From: Gammaproteobacteria bacterium
GTDB taxonomy: Bacteria > Pseudomonadota > Gammaproteobacteria > Chromatiales > Chromatiaceae
DNA: 18,130 nucleotides
Direction of reading: 5' to 3'
NCBI GenBank assembly: GCA_013041975.1
Contig: JABDQZ010000229.1
Location: 1-18,130 of the forward strand
This document shows, in pieces, positions 7,922 to 15,626 of this stretch (its first letter is position 1; each line of letters starts with the position of its first letter). The notes beneath the pieces are model-generated. The model searched no databases, was not told where the DNA came from, and worked only from the letters and a program-made list of their open reading frames with translations. Position numbers and translations under genes: made by a program.

Positions 7922-8019
7922 CGATCAGCCCGGATCTTACGGAGAACGCGTGAATACATCCATGTAGCTCGTGGCGGCATCCCTGCCGCCAAGGTCTCCT
8001 CCAAGGTCCCGGCTGATCG
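7922..8019. repeat. Palindromic intergenic repeat with three-armed fold
   Basis: Outer arms CGATCAGCC (7922-7930) and GGCTGATCG (8011-8019) are perfect inverted repeats. The pairing continues inward imperfectly for about 23 bp, ending with GGAGA (7941-7945) opposite TCTCC (7995-7999). Inside are two hairpins: TACAT-CC-ATGTA (7955-7966) and GGCGGCA-TCCC-TGCCGCC (7973-7990), with related tips CATCCATG and CATCCCTG. The whole could fold as a three-way junction in RNA or a cruciform in DNA. It resembles the small palindromic, apparently non-coding repeats scattered between genes in many gammaproteobacteria, from memory of their CATCCATG-type hairpin tips; only one copy is in this window. It directly follows the bioB stop and reaches to within 30 nt of bioF, so it may affect operon mRNA processing. 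Confidence 0.65.
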
Positions 8020-8029
8020 CATATGACTC

Positions 8030-8038
8030 AGGGTGGTG
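8030..8038 (+). promoter_or_regulatory. Shine-Dalgarno that decides the bioF start
   Basis: The stretch AGGGTGGTG contains GGxGGTG (8032-8038), one mismatch from GGAGGTG, with 6 nt to a TTG at 8045. The two GTG codons further upstream (8033 and 8036) lie inside this site and have no comparable element before them, so TTG is the best supported start. Confidence 0.4.
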
Positions 8039-8044
8039 CTCAGA

Positions 8045-9214
8045 TTGATTAATGATTTTCAACAAGATATTGAACAGCGAAAAGAAAATTCGTTGTATCG
8101 ATCGCGCTTGCTCACTGAATCTCCAAGTGCTCCGGAAATGGTTATAGAAGGTAAGCGCTTACTCGCTTTTAATTCCAATGATTATCTGGGTTTGGCGAAT
8201 CATCCCGAGTTGAAAAAGGCGTTTATTGCCGGTGCTGAAAAATGGGGCGTGGGTAGCGGTTCTGCGCATCTTGTGACGGGTCATACCACTGCCCATCACC
8301 AGCTGGAAGAAGAGCTGGCGGCATTTACCGGCAGAGAAAAAGCCTTGCTGTTTTCATCCGGCTACATGGCTAACCTTGCCATGGTGACGGCGCTTATTGA
8401 AAAAAATGGTCATGTGTTTGAAGACCGTCTTAACCATGCCTCACTGATTGATGCAGGTCATCTTGCAGCGGCAAAAATGCATCGATATCAACATGCTGAT
8501 GTTGCATCACTGCAGCGTATGTTTGATCGAGTCGAGTCGCCTAACAAGATGATTGTTACCGATGGAGTATTCAGCATGGATGGTGATATTGCTCCATTAA
8601 AACAACTGTCACAAGTCGCTCAAGACAACGATGCCTTGTTGGCTGTTGACGATGCTCATGGTTTTGGTGTGCTGGGTGAAACAGGCGCTGGTTCCATCGA
8701 ACAGGCAGGACTTTCATCACGGCAGGTGCCGGTGATAATGGGAACCCTGGGTAAAGCCATGGGATGCGCAGGCGCTTTCATTGCCGCCGATGAAGTGGTT
8801 ATTGAAACGCTGATTCAAAAAGCACGCAGTTATATCTATACCACGGCGCAACCGGCTGCCATTGCCGTTGCCACGAGTGCAGCATTAAAGCTGCTAGAAA
8901 CTGAAGCATGGCGTCGCCAGCATCTCGCTTCGCTTGTAGAGCGTTTCAAACAGGGAGCATCACAGCTCGGGTTATCGCTTATGCCATCACCAACAGCGAT
9001 ACAGCCCTTGCTGGCCGGTTCATCCCAACGGGCTATTGCATGGGCGGAACAATTAAGACAACGTGGGATTCTGGTTACGGCAATACGCCCGCCAACTGTA
9101 CCCAAGGATACAGCGCGTTTACGCATTACCTTGTCTGCAGCTCATACAGAAGAACAGGTTGATCGTTTACTGCAGGCACTGGGTCAGTTGAACAGGGATG
9201 AGGCGAACGCATGA
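8045..9214 (+). CDS. bioF: 8-amino-7-oxononanoate synthase BioF
   Basis: A PLP-dependent alpha-oxoamine synthase of 389 residues from TTG 8045 (393 if GTG 8033 is used). It condenses pimeloyl-ACP (or pimeloyl-CoA) with alanine to 8-amino-7-oxononanoate, CO2 and free carrier. With the TTG start as residue 1, visible features are NSNDYLGL (44-51), the glycine-rich VGSGSAHLVTGH (69-80), VDDAHGFGVLG (201-211) with the PLP-pyridine aspartate, and the Schiff-base lysine in GTLGKAMG (Lys237). There is no ATG near the conserved N-terminus, so the gene uses a rare start; see the Shine-Dalgarno at 8030-8038. It follows bioB after the palindromic repeat and overlaps bioH by 4 nt (ATGA), which points to translational coupling. 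Confidence 0.96.
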   Translation: MINDFQQDIEQRKENSLYRSRLLTESPSAPEMVIEGKRLLAFNSNDYLGLANHPELKKAFIAGAEKWGVGSGSAHLVTGHTTAHHQLEEELAAFTGREKALLFSSGYMANLAMVTALIEKNGHVFEDRLNHASLIDAGHLAAAKMHRYQHADVASLQRMFDRVESPNKMIVTDGVFSMDGDIAPLKQLSQVAQDNDALLAVDDAHGFGVLGETGAGSIEQAGLSSRQVPVIMGTLGKAMGCAGAFIAADEVVIETLIQKARSYIYTTAQPAAIAVATSAALKLLETEAWRRQHLASLVERFKQGASQLGLSLMPSPTAIQPLLAGSSQRAIAWAEQLRQRGILVTAIRPPTVPKDTARLRITLSAAHTEEQVDRLLQALGQLNRDEANA

Positions 9215-9984
9215 AACTCTGGCATGAAACCAAAGGCAAGGGCAGTGACCTGGTGTTGCTGCATGGCTGGTGTATGAACTCGGCGGTATGGGAGCCAGTA
9301 ATCGATCGCCTGGTTCAGCATTTTAGTGTCACCTGCATTGATCTGCCCGGGCATGGTTTCAGCACGATGTCAGAGACAGAAACTACGGACCTTAAAGAGT
9401 GGTCTGATGCAATAGCAGCTGTTGTGCCGGACAATGCGATCTGGTTGGGCTGGTCGCTTGGTGGATTACTGGCACTGCAGGCTGCTCTAAACAGGATAAT
9501 CAACATCCGCGCCCTGTTCATGATGACGGCCACACCGTCTTTCATGCAGCGTGATGGATGGCAATGTGCCATGCCGGAGGAAACCCTGACGCAGTTTTCA
9601 GAAAACCTTAATGCTGATGTCAAAACCACGTTGACGCGTTTTCTGTCGTTGCAGATACAGGGTTGTGACAATGCCCGTGATCTCCTGAAAACGCTGCGTA
9701 GCGGTTTTGCACAGCGTCCGCCAGCGACTTTTCATGCGCTGGAGACCGGGCTTGGCTTTTTACGTGATACGGACCTGCGCCAATCGCTCAAAGCTGTCGA
9801 TGTCCCGGTTCACTGGGTGTATGGCAACCGGGATACGTTAACACCAGCCTGTGCTGCCGATGAAATAATCGCAATGATGCCAGCGGCAACATCACAAATC
9901 ATCCAGGGCGCGGCTCATGTACCGTTTCTTTCCCATTTAGAGCAGGTGATGCCTGCATTGCTGGAACTGGAGCAAAAAGCATGA
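9211..9984 (+). CDS. bioH: Pimeloyl-[ACP] methyl ester esterase BioH
   Basis: A 257-residue alpha/beta-hydrolase, E. coli BioH-like in length. It removes the methyl group from pimeloyl-ACP methyl ester, releasing pimeloyl-ACP for BioF and ending the disguised fatty-acid elongation begun by BioC. The catalytic triad is visible: Ser82 in GWSLGG (the same number as in E. coli), Asp208 in YGNRDTL and His236 in GAAHVPF; the oxyanion region is LLHGWCMNS (16-24). The gene lies inside the operon between bioF and bioC, overlapping each by 4 nt (ATGA), rather than standing alone as in E. coli. This supports coordinated production with BioC. Confidence 0.96.
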   Translation: MKLWHETKGKGSDLVLLHGWCMNSAVWEPVIDRLVQHFSVTCIDLPGHGFSTMSETETTDLKEWSDAIAAVVPDNAIWLGWSLGGLLALQAALNRIINIRALFMMTATPSFMQRDGWQCAMPEETLTQFSENLNADVKTTLTRFLSLQIQGCDNARDLLKTLRSGFAQRPPATFHALETGLGFLRDTDLRQSLKAVDVPVHWVYGNRDTLTPACAADEIIAMMPAATSQIIQGAAHVPFLSHLEQVMPALLELEQKA

Positions 9985-10862
9985 CCGATAACCATCCAGT
10001 CAATCCTGTAGACAAACGCCAGGTGCGCAAGGCATTTTCACGTTCAGCAGCAGGCTATGATCAGGTCGCGGTTTTGCAGCGTGAAATCGGTGATCGCATG
10101 CTTGAACGTCTTGACTATATCAAGGCTGAACCGGAAGTCGTGCTGGATGCTGGAGCTGGTACCGGTCATTGCAGTGCGGGTTTGTTGAATCGTTATAAAG
10201 GTGCAAAAGTCATTTCGCTGGATTTTGCCTTGCCGATGCTGCAAAAGGCGAGAAAGCAGGGGCGCTGGCTGCGCAGACCTGGTTGCCTGTGTGCAGACAT
10301 TGAGCAGTTGCCGCTGGCAAATGAAAGCGTGGACATGATTTTTTCCAATGTGGCCATTCAATGGTGTACAGATTTGCAGCAGACTTTTGCGGAATTCATG
10401 CGCGTGTTAAAGCCGGAAGGTTTATTGATGTTTTCGACCTTCGGGCCGGATACGCTGAAAGAATTGCGGCAGGCATGGTCGGTTGCTGACGGAGCTGAAA
10501 GACCTCATACCAGTCAGTTTATTGATATGCATGATATTGGCGACATGATGGTGCATAGCCAGTTTGCCGACCCGGTGATGGATGCCGAACGCATGACACT
10601 GACCTATGAAAAAGTGAGCGGACTGGTAAAGGACCTGAAAACACTGGGTGCCCACAATGCAGCCAGTAACAGATCGCGTGGCATGACTGGCAGACAACGC
10701 TGGAAGGCAATGGAAAGTGCCTATGAACAGTTTCGTGCTGATGGACGTTTACCTGCGACCTACGAGGTGGTTTACGGTCATGCCTGGCGGCCCAGGCAAT
10801 TGAAACAGGTTGCTGTCAATGGTGAAGTGCATGTGCCGGTTGATCTGCTCAGGAGTCGTTAA
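9981..10862 (+). CDS. bioC: Malonyl-[ACP] O-methyltransferase BioC
   Basis: A 293-residue class I SAM-dependent methyltransferase. BioC methylates the free carboxyl of malonyl-ACP so that the fatty-acid machinery can extend it to pimeloyl-ACP methyl ester. Features are the BioC-type N-terminus VRKAFSRSAAGYDQVAVLQ (15-33), SAM motif I VLDAGAGTG (54-62), an acidic strand end (LDFA), and the post-motif NVAIQWC, LKPEGLLMFSTFGPDTLKEL, typical of BioC. The length is longer than E. coli's 251 residues, mainly through the C-terminal third. It overlaps bioH by 4 nt and bioD by 1 nt (TAATG). Confidence 0.95.
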   Translation: MTDNHPVNPVDKRQVRKAFSRSAAGYDQVAVLQREIGDRMLERLDYIKAEPEVVLDAGAGTGHCSAGLLNRYKGAKVISLDFALPMLQKARKQGRWLRRPGCLCADIEQLPLANESVDMIFSNVAIQWCTDLQQTFAEFMRVLKPEGLLMFSTFGPDTLKELRQAWSVADGAERPHTSQFIDMHDIGDMMVHSQFADPVMDAERMTLTYEKVSGLVKDLKTLGAHNAASNRSRGMTGRQRWKAMESAYEQFRADGRLPATYEVVYGHAWRPRQLKQVAVNGEVHVPVDLLRSR

Positions 10863-11560
10863 TGCCAATCCTATTTGTTAGCGGTACGGATACGGATGCG
10901 GGCAAGACACTGGTGACACTGGGGCTGATGCATGCTCTGCAGGCAAAGGGTTTGCGCGTAAACGGTATGAAACCGGTTGCTGCAGGGGTATCCGAAATTG
11001 GTGGTGAAGCCGTCAATGACGATGCGCTGTTGATTCGTCAGCAGTCCAGCAAACAACTGGATTATAAACTGGTTAATCCGTATCTTTTCGAGCCAGCCAT
11101 AGCTCCACATATCGCTGCGCAACAGGTTGATCAGAATATCGACCTTAAGCTCATTCAGGCTGCATTAGATGAGATTGAGAAACAATCCGACCTGGTTGTT
11201 GTAGAAGGTGCCGGAGGTTGGCTGGTGCCACTGAATGAGCAACAGGATGTGGCAGATATAGCCGTCAATATGAATTTGCCGGTCATCCTGGTTGTCGGGC
11301 TAAAGCTGGGTTGTATCAATCATGCGCGATTGTCGATACAGGCAATACAGGCCAGGGGTTGTCGTGTTATAGGCTGGATTGGTTCGCAAATTGCCCCGGA
11401 AATGATGAATGTCGATGAAAATATTGAAACCTTACAGCAGTATCTGCCGGTAAAATGTCTGGGTATCGTGCCCTGGCTTGAAAACAGCGATGCGGAAACA
11501 GTCGCCACGTATATCGAAAGTGAAGCATTATTGGATCAATTTGGAATACCAGCAAAATAA
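10862..11560 (+). CDS. bioD: Dethiobiotin synthetase BioD
   Basis: A 232-residue P-loop ATPase that closes the ureido ring of 7,8-diaminononanoate with CO2 and ATP to give dethiobiotin, the substrate of BioB. The P-loop is GTDTDAGKT (8-16); KPVAAG (about 37-42) carries the conserved lysine, and VVVEGAGGWLVPL (about 113-125) is the family glycine-rich signature. The ATG overlaps the bioC stop (TAATG). It is the last recognisable biotin gene; bioA, which makes its substrate, is not in the window. A 19-nt gap separates it from the SCO-like gene, so readthrough is possible. Confidence 0.95.
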   Translation: MPILFVSGTDTDAGKTLVTLGLMHALQAKGLRVNGMKPVAAGVSEIGGEAVNDDALLIRQQSSKQLDYKLVNPYLFEPAIAPHIAAQQVDQNIDLKLIQAALDEIEKQSDLVVVEGAGGWLVPLNEQQDVADIAVNMNLPVILVVGLKLGCINHARLSIQAIQARGCRVIGWIGSQIAPEMMNVDENIETLQQYLPVKCLGIVPWLENSDAETVATYIESEALLDQFGIPAK

Positions 11561-11579
11561 CTTACCCTGAAGATACTAC

Positions 11580-12125
11580 ATGATGAGAACGCTATTACTG
11601 CTCCTGGTTTTTTTATCGTTATCAGCCTGCGATAACAAATTCTCGTTGTCTGATACGGCAACCAGCATCAATCCACCCCGTCCATTGATGGACATGGTAC
11701 TGGTAGATATCAACGGTGACGCAATGCCTGCCAACCTGCTGCGTAACCATTGGACCTATGTCATTTTGGCTGATGCAGATTGTGATGAAACCTGTATGCA
11801 GTACATTGAATTTACTCGTGCTGTTGTCAATGAAAAACAAGGTGAGCTGGCTATGCAGCGTTTACTGGTACTCGGTTACAACCCCGATAAAGCTTTTGGT
11901 GAAAAGCTTCAGGCAGACAACCCGGATATGAAAATCGCCATTCTCACGCGTCCTATCTGGGCAATCTTTACGGTCAACTTTTTACAGGTTGCTACAGAAG
12001 TGGGCGGAGCACCACTCTACCTGGTTGATCCGCGTGCATTTCTTGTAACGGCTTATGATGATTTTGTTGAGTCCCGGGACCTGATGAATGATCTTAACGT
12101 GTTCAATGCTTCACTTTCTGATTAG
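11580..12125 (+). CDS. SCO-like thioredoxin-fold lipoprotein
   Basis: A 181-residue predicted lipoprotein. A hydrophobic signal (residues 4-14) leads to a lipobox LSAC, with lipidated Cys17; the next residue is Asp18, which in enterobacteria keeps lipoproteins in the inner membrane. The periplasmic part resembles the SCO1/SenC/thioredoxin fold: VLVDINGDAMP (40-50), VILADADC (61-68), a CxxxC pair (Cys68, Cys72) and a late YLVDPRAF strand. True SCO proteins have a copper-binding His just before that late strand; here the segment reads GGAPLYLVDP, with no His. It may therefore act in thiol redox or accept copper differently. Its place directly before ccoI and ccoS (13-nt gap) suggests a role in cytochrome oxidase copper-site assembly. 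An alternative start is the ATG at 11583. The family call is by motif, not by search. Confidence 0.7.
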   Translation: MMRTLLLLLVFLSLSACDNKFSLSDTATSINPPRPLMDMVLVDINGDAMPANLLRNHWTYVILADADCDETCMQYIEFTRAVVNEKQGELAMQRLLVLGYNPDKAFGEKLQADNPDMKIAILTRPIWAIFTVNFLQVATEVGGAPLYLVDPRAFLVTAYDDFVESRDLMNDLNVFNASLSD

Positions 12126-12138
12126 TCAATAATTCTTC

Positions 12139-14562
12139 ATGTCTGATAAAACGCAACAATCCTGTTTTCATTGTGGCCTGCCAGTACCACAGGGTTCCCA
12201 TTATCATGTTGATATCAAGGGTGAAGACCGCGACATGTGCTGTCATGGCTGTCAGGCAGTGGCGCAGGCGATTGTCGATGGCGGCATGGAAAGTTTCTAT
12301 GATCATCGCGAGGGGCCATCACGCCGTCCTGAAGACCTGATTCCGGAGCAACTGGAAAAATTTGATCTCTATGACCAGGAAAAACTGCAACAGAATTTTG
12401 TTGAAGTCGATGAGTCCAATGTCAAAACTGCATCACTGATTCTTGAAGGTATAACCTGTGCGGCCTGTGTATGGCTGAATGAACGCCATGTAAAGGCCTT
12501 GCCGGGTGTGCTTGAATTTCAGGTCAACTACAGTACGCATCGTGCCCGGGTGCGCTGGGATGATTCTCAGTTACAGCTGAGCGATATCCTCAAGGCGATT
12601 TCTGCGATTGGTTATATCGCGCATCCCTTTGATACTTCCCGTCAGGAAGAGATCTACAAGAAAGAACGCAAGCTGGCGCTTCGCAGATTGGCGGTAGCCG
12701 GGCTGGGAGCCATGCAGGTGATGATGCTGGCGGCGGCATTGTATGCGATGGACTATGACGTTGGTGTCGATGAAAGCATGCGCGACTTCTTTCGCTGGAT
12801 CAGCATGTTCCTGGCAACGCCGGTTATCTTCTATTCAGCCAAAAGTTTTTTCGTCACTGCATGGCGCGACATTAAAAGCAGACAACTGGGCATGGATGTG
12901 CCGGTGGCATTGGCTATCGGCAGTGCCTACAGCGCCAGTGTCTATACAACGATTTTTGGCGGGCCGGATGTGTATTTTGATTCGGTCTGTATGTTTGCCT
13001 TTTTCCTGCTAAGCAGTCGTTTTCTGGAAATGGGAGCAAGGCATCGCGCCGGTCAGGCTGCCGAAGAACTGATTCGTTTGTTACCAGCCGTAGCGACACG
13101 TATCAGGGAGAGTAATGAAGATATTGTAGCCGTTGATGAATTGAGTCCAGGTGATGTGTTACTGGTCAAGCCCGGCGAAACCGTACCCATAGATGGCCAT
13201 GTGCTCGAAGGTGTCAGTTCGGTCGACGAATCTTTGCTGACCGGCGAAAGTATGCCTTGTGTTAAAAATGCCGGGGACGAGTTGACCGGTGGCAGTGTCA
13301 ATGTTGAAAGCCCACTGACCATGCAGGTTGATCGCGTTGGAGAAGATACAGTGGTTTCCGGTATCGTACGTTTGCTTGACCGTGCGCAGACGGAAAAACC
13401 ATCCATCGCCCGTCTGGCTGACCGGGTAGCAGCATGGTTTGTGTTTGCTATTTTACTGATCGCTGCAGTGGTAGCGTACTGGTGGTGGCAGCATGATCCA
13501 GCTCATGCGTTTGCCATTACGTTATCGGTCCTTGTTGTTACCTGCCCCTGTGCGCTGTCACTTGCCACACCTGTGGCGATTACTGCTGCGACAGGTTCAT
13601 TAACGAAAACCGGTCTTGTCACAACTCGCGGCCATGCGCTGGAAACGCTGGCGAAAGCCACGCACTTCGTTTTTGATAAAACAGGCACATTGACACAGGG
13701 TCGCCTGCATCTTGCAGATGTGAAAACATTCAATGGCATGTCAAAAGAACAGGTGCTGCAACTGGCAACATTGCTTGAAAGTCGTTCTGAACATCCCGTG
13801 GCAATGGTGCTCAACAAGGCCGCTGAGAAACAGGCAGCCATGGCAATCGACTCACTGATATCTGCGCCGGGCAAAGGTGTTGAGGCGGTGATTGAGGGTG
13901 AAGTCTATCGCATAGGGAACCTGCCTTTTGTAACAGAACTTGCCGGTGAGCTCGAAGGTTTTGAAATCCACAAGACAGTTACCAGCGTCGGCATGTGTCG
14001 GGGAAATCAATGGTTGGCCGTATTTGAGCTGGAAGATGAAATCCGTCAACAGGCGGCAGACGTCATCAATGAGCTGAAGCGCTCCGGTATTACTGTGGCA
14101 TTGCTCAGCGGTGATGCAAAAGAAGCGGTAAGCAATACGGCAGAAAAGCTGGGTATTAGTGAATACCTCTATGCACAATCACCTCAACAGAAACTGGAAT
14201 ATATTCGTAAACTGCAGGTAGACGGTGGGGTGGTTGCGATGGTTGGTGACGGCGTGAATGATGCGCCGGTATTGTCCGGTGCCAATGTTTCTTTTGCTAT
14301 GGGCTCTGGAACCCAGCTGGCGCATGCCAGTGCCGACATGGTGTTGCTGTCAGAACAGCTGGATCACCTGGTAACAGGCGTAACCATGGCCAGAAAAACA
14401 TTGACCATTATCAAGCAAAACCTCGGTTGGGCTATCGTTTATAATCTACTGGCCTTACCATTGGCAGCCTCTGGTATGATTGCCCCCTGGATGGCGGCGC
14501 TGGGCATGTCTTCCAGTTCTCTGGTTGTGGTCGTTAATGCTTTAAGGTTGAGGAAAAAATAA
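12139..14562 (+). CDS. ccoI: Copper-exporting P1B-type ATPase CcoI (FixI)
   Basis: An 807-residue heavy-metal P-type ATPase of the CcoI/FixI group, which moves Cu(I) across the inner membrane for insertion into cbb3 cytochrome oxidase. The N-terminus has the CcoI-specific cysteine-rich domain (C9xxC12, then C34-C35xxC38), followed by an HMA domain with GITCAAC (Cys107, Cys110). The transmembrane metal site is CPC (469-471), the phosphorylation motif is DKTGTLT (Asp513), the actuator motif is TGES, and the hinge is GDGVNDAPV (703-711). Eight membrane helices are expected. The N-terminal cysteine domain separates it from the general copper-detoxifying CopA. It lies between the SCO-like lipoprotein and ccoS (1-nt overlap). 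Confidence 0.95.
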   Translation: MSDKTQQSCFHCGLPVPQGSHYHVDIKGEDRDMCCHGCQAVAQAIVDGGMESFYDHREGPSRRPEDLIPEQLEKFDLYDQEKLQQNFVEVDESNVKTASLILEGITCAACVWLNERHVKALPGVLEFQVNYSTHRARVRWDDSQLQLSDILKAISAIGYIAHPFDTSRQEEIYKKERKLALRRLAVAGLGAMQVMMLAAALYAMDYDVGVDESMRDFFRWISMFLATPVIFYSAKSFFVTAWRDIKSRQLGMDVPVALAIGSAYSASVYTTIFGGPDVYFDSVCMFAFFLLSSRFLEMGARHRAGQAAEELIRLLPAVATRIRESNEDIVAVDELSPGDVLLVKPGETVPIDGHVLEGVSSVDESLLTGESMPCVKNAGDELTGGSVNVESPLTMQVDRVGEDTVVSGIVRLLDRAQTEKPSIARLADRVAAWFVFAILLIAAVVAYWWWQHDPAHAFAITLSVLVVTCPCALSLATPVAITAATGSLTKTGLVTTRGHALETLAKATHFVFDKTGTLTQGRLHLADVKTFNGMSKEQVLQLATLLESRSEHPVAMVLNKAAEKQAAMAIDSLISAPGKGVEAVIEGEVYRIGNLPFVTELAGELEGFEIHKTVTSVGMCRGNQWLAVFELEDEIRQQAADVINELKRSGITVALLSGDAKEAVSNTAEKLGISEYLYAQSPQQKLEYIRKLQVDGGVVAMVGDGVNDAPVLSGANVSFAMGSGTQLAHASADMVLLSEQLDHLVTGVTMARKTLTIIKQNLGWAIVYNLLALPLAASGMIAPWMAALGMSSSSLVVVVNALRLRKK

Positions 14563-14771
14563 TGTCGACGCTTTATTTACTGATACCGCTTGCCGCGATT
14601 CTGGTTATTATCGCCATAGCCCTGTTCCTGTGGTCGATCAAGTCCGGTCAATTTGAAGATATGGAAGGTCCGGGTTTTCGTATTCTGATGGATGATGATG
14701 AAGATCTGATTCCGGATGATGCCAAGGTCAAAAAAAAGGATTCCGATAAAAAGGATACTGAGGGCAACTGA
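14562..14771 (+). CDS. ccoS: cbb3-type oxidase assembly protein CcoS
   Basis: A 69-residue protein with one N-terminal membrane helix (about 4-25) followed by the CcoS signature SIKSGQFEDMEGPGFRILMDDDED, then a charged Lys/Asp tail. CcoS is needed for heme/copper incorporation into the CcoN subunit of cbb3 oxidase. It overlaps ccoI by 1 nt (TAATG), the usual ccoI-ccoS pairing. No ccoNOQP, ccoG or ccoH gene follows; the next gene converges from the other strand. Confidence 0.92.
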   Translation: MSTLYLLIPLAAILVIIAIALFLWSIKSGQFEDMEGPGFRILMDDDEDLIPDDAKVKKKDSDKKDTEGN

Positions 14772-14843
14772 TTATTATGGGTTTTCCTAATAGTCGCTGG
14801 ATAGCAATGTGTAGCCAATTAACAAGCCCGATTGAATTAAGGT

Positions 14844-14871
14844 AAATGCGGTCATTCCATCGACCGCACTT
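14844..14871. terminator. Inverted repeat, possible bidirectional terminator
   Basis: TGCGGTC (14847-14853) and GACCGCA (14862-14868) form a perfect 7-bp GC-rich stem with an 8-nt loop, with partial A/T pairing beyond. It lies in the 135-bp gap between convergent ccoS and the MBL gene, where a shared terminator is expected. Neither side has a strong T-run: the plus-strand transcript continues CTTGATT and the minus-strand transcript TTTACCTT. The right arm with flank reads ACCGCACTT. Confidence 0.45.
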
Positions 14872-14906
14872 GATTAATGACAACAAAGAAAAAATAGATT
14901 TTATTC

Positions 14907-15599
14907 TCAGGCCGCCATTTTCAGACCACATCGCCGGTTTGCCGGGACAGCGACATCAATAAGTCGCGGTGGATCAAGCTCTAGTGCATTCATCTGATCG
15001 ATATACTCCTGTCGAGAACCTACCTGCAGCCTGGGATTAAAATGCTTTTCCTCAAAAATGGAACTGACCGTTCGACCTTCGTAATCATGTGCCGGATATA
15101 CCAGCGTTTCTTCAGGCAGTGTTAATAGCTTGTTAAACAGGCTGTCATACTGCGCTGATGCATCACCATTTTGAAAATCAGTACGACCGGTTCCGCGAAT
15201 CAATAAGGTATCCCCGGTAAATACACGATCATCCATGGTAAAGGAATATGAATCATCGGTATGTCCAGGTGTATAGATTGCTCTGACAGCGAGATTATCA
15301 GCCTTGATTAGCTCACCATCGGTAAATTCCATCGATATACACTCTGCCTGGGCCTGCTCACCTATTGCCGAAAAACAACCGGTTGAATTTGCGAGCTTGC
15401 CTGCACCGGTAACATGGTCTGCATGAATATGAGTATCCAGAGCAAATACCAGTTTTAAATCAAGCTCACTGATCAGCTTAATATATTGATCCACATGCTC
15501 TAATACAGGATCGATCAACAGCGCCTCGCCTCCCATCCGCTCTGCCAGTAAATACGTGTAGGTTGATGATGTCGAGTCAAATAGTTGTCTAAAAATCAT
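14907..15599 (-). CDS. MBL-fold persulfide dioxygenase (ETHE1-type)
   Basis: A 230-residue metallo-beta-lactamase fold protein most like the ETHE1/persulfide dioxygenase group, mononuclear iron enzymes that oxidise glutathione persulfide to sulfite and glutathione. The metal motif is THIHADH (His57, His59, Asp61, His62); further ligands are His113 (TPGHTDDS), Asp130 (FTGDTLL) and His171 (PAHDYEG). GTGRTDFQNGD (137-147) is a signature of ETHE1-like enzymes and includes the conserved arginine. It is preceded by GGAGA, 5 nt before the ATG. The rhodanese gene lies 27 nt upstream on the same strand; this pairing is well known in bacteria, the rhodanese moving sulfane sulfur to or from thiols. A glyoxalase II role is less likely given the GRTDFQ motif. 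Confidence 0.88.
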   Translation of the reverse strand: MIFRQLFDSTSSTYTYLLAERMGGEALLIDPVLEHVDQYIKLISELDLKLVFALDTHIHADHVTGAGKLANSTGCFSAIGEQAQAECISMEFTDGELIKADNLAVRAIYTPGHTDDSYSFTMDDRVFTGDTLLIRGTGRTDFQNGDASAQYDSLFNKLLTLPEETLVYPAHDYEGRTVSSIFEEKHFNPRLQVGSRQEYIDQMNALELDPPRLIDVAVPANRRCGLKMAA

Positions 15600-15626
15600 T
15601 ACATTCTCCAGTTACAATATTACAAT

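Noticed and set aside
8023..8052. Nine-codon frame (MTQGGAQID) overlapping the bioF start, as a leader peptide
   Set aside because: There is no proper ribosome site before its ATG and no regulatory codon run; probably chance.
12914..14178. Long antisense open frames across ccoI
   Set aside because: They are shadows of a strongly conserved P-type ATPase frame; none has a ribosome site or recognisable domain.
14870..14883. FNR/ANR-like box TTGAT-N4-GACAA near the cco genes
   Set aside because: It matches only 8 of 10 positions and lies downstream of ccoS and of the convergent MBL gene, so it cannot serve as their promoter element.
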